DNA from: Kiritimatiellia bacterium
GTDB taxonomy: Bacteria > Verrucomicrobiota > Kiritimatiellia > RFP12 > UBA1067
Direction of reading: 5' to 3'
Assembly: GCA_016303225.1 (NCBI GenBank)
Contig: JAEDMC010000151.1
Span: forward strand, 1-7,231
Length of the DNA stretch: 7,231 bases
The notes beneath the pieces were generated by a model. It was given only the letters and a program-made list of their open reading frames with translations. It did not search any database and was not told where the DNA came from. The translations under genes were made by a program, and so were the position numbers. This document shows positions 5,017 through 7,231 of the stretch, in pieces. How positions within the stretch are numbered: the stretch's first letter is position 1; every line of letters starts with the position of its first letter.

Positions 5017-7107
5017 TCATGACAAGGCTTTTGAGCGCAGCAAATCCAGCAATTGTTGCTCATTTATCACTTCCGTACCGAGTTTTCGCGCTTTTTCAGT
5101 CTTGGTGGCCCCCGTGTTCTCACCAGCGATCAGGTATCGCGTCTTTGACGTAACGGCGTTTTGGACGATTCCCCCCGCCTCCTCGATGAGCTTCGCGTAT
5201 TCGCCGCGGGGACGGCTCAGCGTGCCCGTGAGAACGCAGCCCATACCGACGAGCGGCCCCTCCGCCTTCACCGGAGTCTTCTTCTCGGACGCGGGATCGA
5301 TCCCGAACATCGCCAACCGCGCCAGAAAGCGTTGCCCGTAATCGCTCGCGAAGAATCCGAGCACGGCCTTCGCCGCCTCAACCTTGATCGGCAGGATCTG
5401 CCGCTCCTTGCCCTTCTTCTCGTCATTGGCAATGACGTCTAAGAGCACACGCGAATTCGCGAGCTCGCTCAACTTCCCGTGCTCGGCCGCAATGTCCTTC
5501 GCGACCGTGACGCCCACGTTCGGAATGCCCATCGCAAAGAGCCACCGGTGTAACGGCAATGCTTTCGCCGCTTCCAATGCGTCCATCACCGTAAGGGCGT
5601 TCTTGCCGAAACGGTGTCCAGAGATCTCCACTGCGTAGAGGTCGACGGCTCGGAGAGAAAAGAGGTCCAGCGGATCCGTCACCAGCTTCTGTCCGACGAG
5701 TTCGTCGACGACCGTCTCGCCAAGCGCGCGAATGTCGAGCGCGTTGCGGCTGGCGAAATGCTCGATGCGCCGCGAGAGCTGCGCCGGACACACCGGGTTG
5801 ACACAACGGACGGCAACCTCACCTTCCGCCCGCACGACGGCGCCGCCGCAGACAGGACACGCCGTCGGCATGGTAAAGGCTTGCTCCGAGCCCGTGCGCT
5901 TCTCGGGAATGACGGAATCAATCGCCGGAATGACATCCCCCGCCTTCACCAGCCACACGTGGTCTCCGATCCGGATGTCCTGCCGCGCGATCTGGTCCGC
6001 ATTGTGCAGCGTCGCACGAGAGATCACGGACCCCGCCAGCTCCGTCGGCTTCAGTTCCGCGACTGGCGTCAGAATGCCCGTCCGCCCCACCTGCACGGTG
6101 ATCGACTCGACGATCGTCTCCGCCCGCTCGGGCGCATACTTGTAGGCGCGCGCCCATCGAGGGCCGTGTGCCGTTGCGCCGAGAATGTCGTAGAACTTCC
6201 GCTCGTCAATCTTGATGACAGCGCCGTCGATTTCAAACTGGAACGAATGCCGCCGCTCCTGCAGCTCGTCAATTGCCGAAAAGACCTCGTCCATCGTCTT
6301 GCATGACTTCGACCACGGCGCGACCGGAAAGCCCCACTCGCGGAACGCCGCAATCATCTCCGAATGTGACGCGAACCCGTCGCAGCCGACGCCGCCCGCG
6401 TTGTAGATAACGACATCCAGGGGACGCTCCGCCGTCACCTTCGCATCCAGCTGCTTCAAGGACCCCGCACAGGCGTTCCGCGGATTCGCGAACTCCTCAA
6501 GTCCCGCGGCGGCCTGCCGCTTGTTGAGCTCGACAAATCCCTCGCGCGTCATATACGCCTCGCCGCGCACTTCGAGCGTCCGCGGCGCGGTGTCGGGCAA
6601 CACCTGCGGAATCGTCTTGATGGTCCGCGCATTCGCCGTGATGTCGTCTCCCACGCGTCCGTTCCCGCGCGTCGCCGCCCTGACGAGAATCCCGTTCTCA
6701 TAGCGGAGCGAGAGCGAAACACCATCGATTTTCGGCTCGACAAGGTAGGTGTAGGTGTCAGGTGTAGAATGGAGTTGTGCACGAACATAAGAGTCGAAGT
6801 CGGAGAGCTCCTCCTTCGAGTGCGTCTTGTCGAGGGACTGCATCGGCGGCTCATGCGTCACCTTGGCGAAGCCCTCGCTTACGCCGCCCGCGACGTTCCT
6901 GACAGGCGAGTCGTCCGTCGCGAACTCGGGATTCTCCTTCTCAAGCCGAAGGAGCTCCGCCTCCCACAGGTCGTAGTCGCGGTCGCCAACCGTCGGCTGG
7001 TGCAAGTCGTAGTAGTCGCGGTTGGCCTTCTCTATCAGCCCCCGCAGCTCCGCAATGCGCTTCTCGATCTCGCTTTTGGTCATCTTCTCACCACTGAACA
7101 CCTTCAC
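5017..7107 (-). CDS. ligA: NAD+-dependent DNA ligase
   Basis: LigA seals nicks between Okazaki fragments and in repair, using NAD+ as AMP donor. Numbering from the GTG at 7107 gives 696 residues. Domain Ia has DYYDLHQP near 31-38 (NAD+ contact). The adenylation domain has the nucleophile Lys126 in EPKIDG, then RGEAYM (181-186), FANPRNACAGSLKQL from 206 and FEIDGAVIKID from 291. The OB fold includes VGRTGILTPVA and ATLHNAD. A four-Cys zinc finger uses Cys417, Cys420, Cys435 and Cys440. A helix-hairpin-helix region (about 455-590) and a C-terminal BRCT domain (about 616-693) complete the protein. Two starts compete. GTG at 7107 overlaps the upstream stop as GTGA and has AAGAAGG 7 nt upstream. 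ATG at 7083 gives a family-like N-terminus (MTKSEIEKRI) with GGTGAG just before it; counting from it, the nucleophile is Lys118. A short repeat is embedded at 6747-6783. Confidence 0.97.
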   Translation of the reverse strand: MKVFSGEKMTKSEIEKRIAELRGLIEKANRDYYDLHQPTVGDRDYDLWEAELLRLEKENPEFATDDSPVRNVAGGVSEGFAKVTHEPPMQSLDKTHSKEELSDFDSYVRAQLHSTPDTYTYLVEPKIDGVSLSLRYENGILVRAATRGNGRVGDDITANARTIKTIPQVLPDTAPRTLEVRGEAYMTREGFVELNKRQAAAGLEEFANPRNACAGSLKQLDAKVTAERPLDVVIYNAGGVGCDGFASHSEMIAAFREWGFPVAPWSKSCKTMDEVFSAIDELQERRHSFQFEIDGAVIKIDERKFYDILGATAHGPRWARAYKYAPERAETIVESITVQVGRTGILTPVAELKPTELAGSVISRATLHNADQIARQDIRIGDHVWLVKAGDVIPAIDSVIPEKRTGSEQAFTMPTACPVCGGAVVRAEGEVAVRCVNPVCPAQLSRRIEHFASRNALDIRALGETVVDELVGQKLVTDPLDLFSLRAVDLYAVEISGHRFGKNALTVMDALEAAKALPLHRWLFAMGIPNVGVTVAKDIAAEHGKLSELANSRVLLDVIANDEKKGKERQILPIKVEAAKAVLGFFASDYGQRFLARLAMFGIDPASEKKTPVKAEGPLVGMGCVLTGTLSRPRGEYAKLIEEAGGIVQNAVTSKTRYLIAGENTGATKTEKARKLGTEVINEQQLLDLLRSKALS
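6747..6783. repeat. GGTGTA-type repeat inside ligA, related to the SNF2 copy
   Basis: The plus strand carries GGTGTA-like units: AGGTGTAGGTGT (6747-6758), then CAGGTGTAGAATGGAG and TTGTGCACG. The 12-mer AGGTGTAGGTGT also occurs at 2453-2464. The segment GGTGTAGAATGGAGTTGTGCAC aligns with the reverse complement of the SNF2 copy (GGTGTAGATGGAAGGTGTACAC) with one-base gaps and few substitutions. On the coding strand it specifies about residues 109-121, including LHSTPDTYTY, just before the ligase nucleophile motif EPKIDG. Unlike the SNF2 copy it has no long perfect inverted arm, so it may be a degraded or half-length version. Confidence 0.7.
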
Positions 7108-7231
7108 TCGTTCGCCTTCTTGTAGCGGATGCCGCCTTTTCTTGGAGCAGCCGTTCTCCCAGCGGGTTTGGCAACCGCCTGTTGGCCAGGCTTCAGCCAG
7201 AAGCGCTTCACATTGACGTATCCGGCTTTGC
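7104..7231 (-). CDS. C-terminal fragment of an unidentified protein (runs off right edge)
   Basis: An open frame enters from the right edge and ends at TGA (7106-7104), giving 41 visible residues. It begins KAGYVNVKRFWLKPGQ and ends GGIRYKKANE. The last half is rich in Lys, Arg, Pro, Ala and Gly and has no hydrophobic segment, which fits a flexible basic tail, perhaps contacting nucleic acid. I do not recognise the family. That it is a real gene end is supported by the four-base GTGA overlap with the GTG codon at the head of ligA, a classic translational-coupling arrangement. The AAGAAGG near its end would serve as the ligA ribosome binding site. It probably shares an operon with ligA. Confidence 0.6.
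   Translation of the reverse strand, partial: KAGYVNVKRFWLKPGQQAVAKPAGRTAAPRKGGIRYKKANE

Overview
This window (about 60% G+C in its genes, with short AT-rich gaps) is a compact stretch of bacterial chromosome, made mostly of information-processing housekeeping genes. The GyrB N-terminus, zinc-type L31, RF1 and LigA are all typical bacterial proteins. The GyrB stretch reads most like PVC-superphylum homologues (Chlamydia, Verrucomicrobia, Kiritimatiellota-like). That placement is recalled family resemblance only and is held at low to moderate confidence. There is no transposase, integrase, tRNA, rRNA, CRISPR array or recognisable defence cluster.

Layout, left to right. (1) 2-991, minus: 5' part of gyrB, running off the left edge. 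(2) 992-1112: divergent promoter region with two extended -10 promoters that form a 13-bp perfect inverted repeat. (3) 1113-3722, plus: SWIM-zinc-finger SNF2-family helicase/translocase, standing alone. (4) 3711-4724, minus: prfA (RF1), overlapping the 3' end of the SNF2 gene by 12 bp. (5) 4728-4937, minus: rpmE (L31), 3 nt upstream of prfA and in the same frame. (6) 4938-5016: a 79-bp gap with the rpmE promoter. (7) 5017-7107, minus: ligA. (8) 7104-7231, minus: C-terminal tail of an unidentified gene whose stop overlaps a ligA GTG codon as GTGA.

The minus-strand genes form at least two transcription units: unknown-ligA and rpmE-prfA, with gyrB separate. The first is linked by the GTGA overlap and the second by same-frame stop/start contact. 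Together the genes cover DNA topology (GyrB), nick sealing (LigA), chromatin or nucleic-acid remodelling (SNF2) and translation (L31, RF1).

The most unusual signal is not a gene. Short, low-period, hairpin-forming repeats sit in frame inside conserved coding sequences. The SNF2 gene has two: a heptamer-based imperfect hairpin at 1422-1482, and a GGTGTA-based perfect 12-bp inverted repeat at 2454-2488. A clearly related copy of the second lies in ligA at 6747-6783, in the same coding orientation and frame, reading Ser-Thr-Pro in both. All three fall in inter-motif linkers. This looks like a dispersed, protein-coding palindromic repeat family, analogous in behaviour to the Rickettsia palindromic elements. 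Genome-wide comparison would be needed to establish that.
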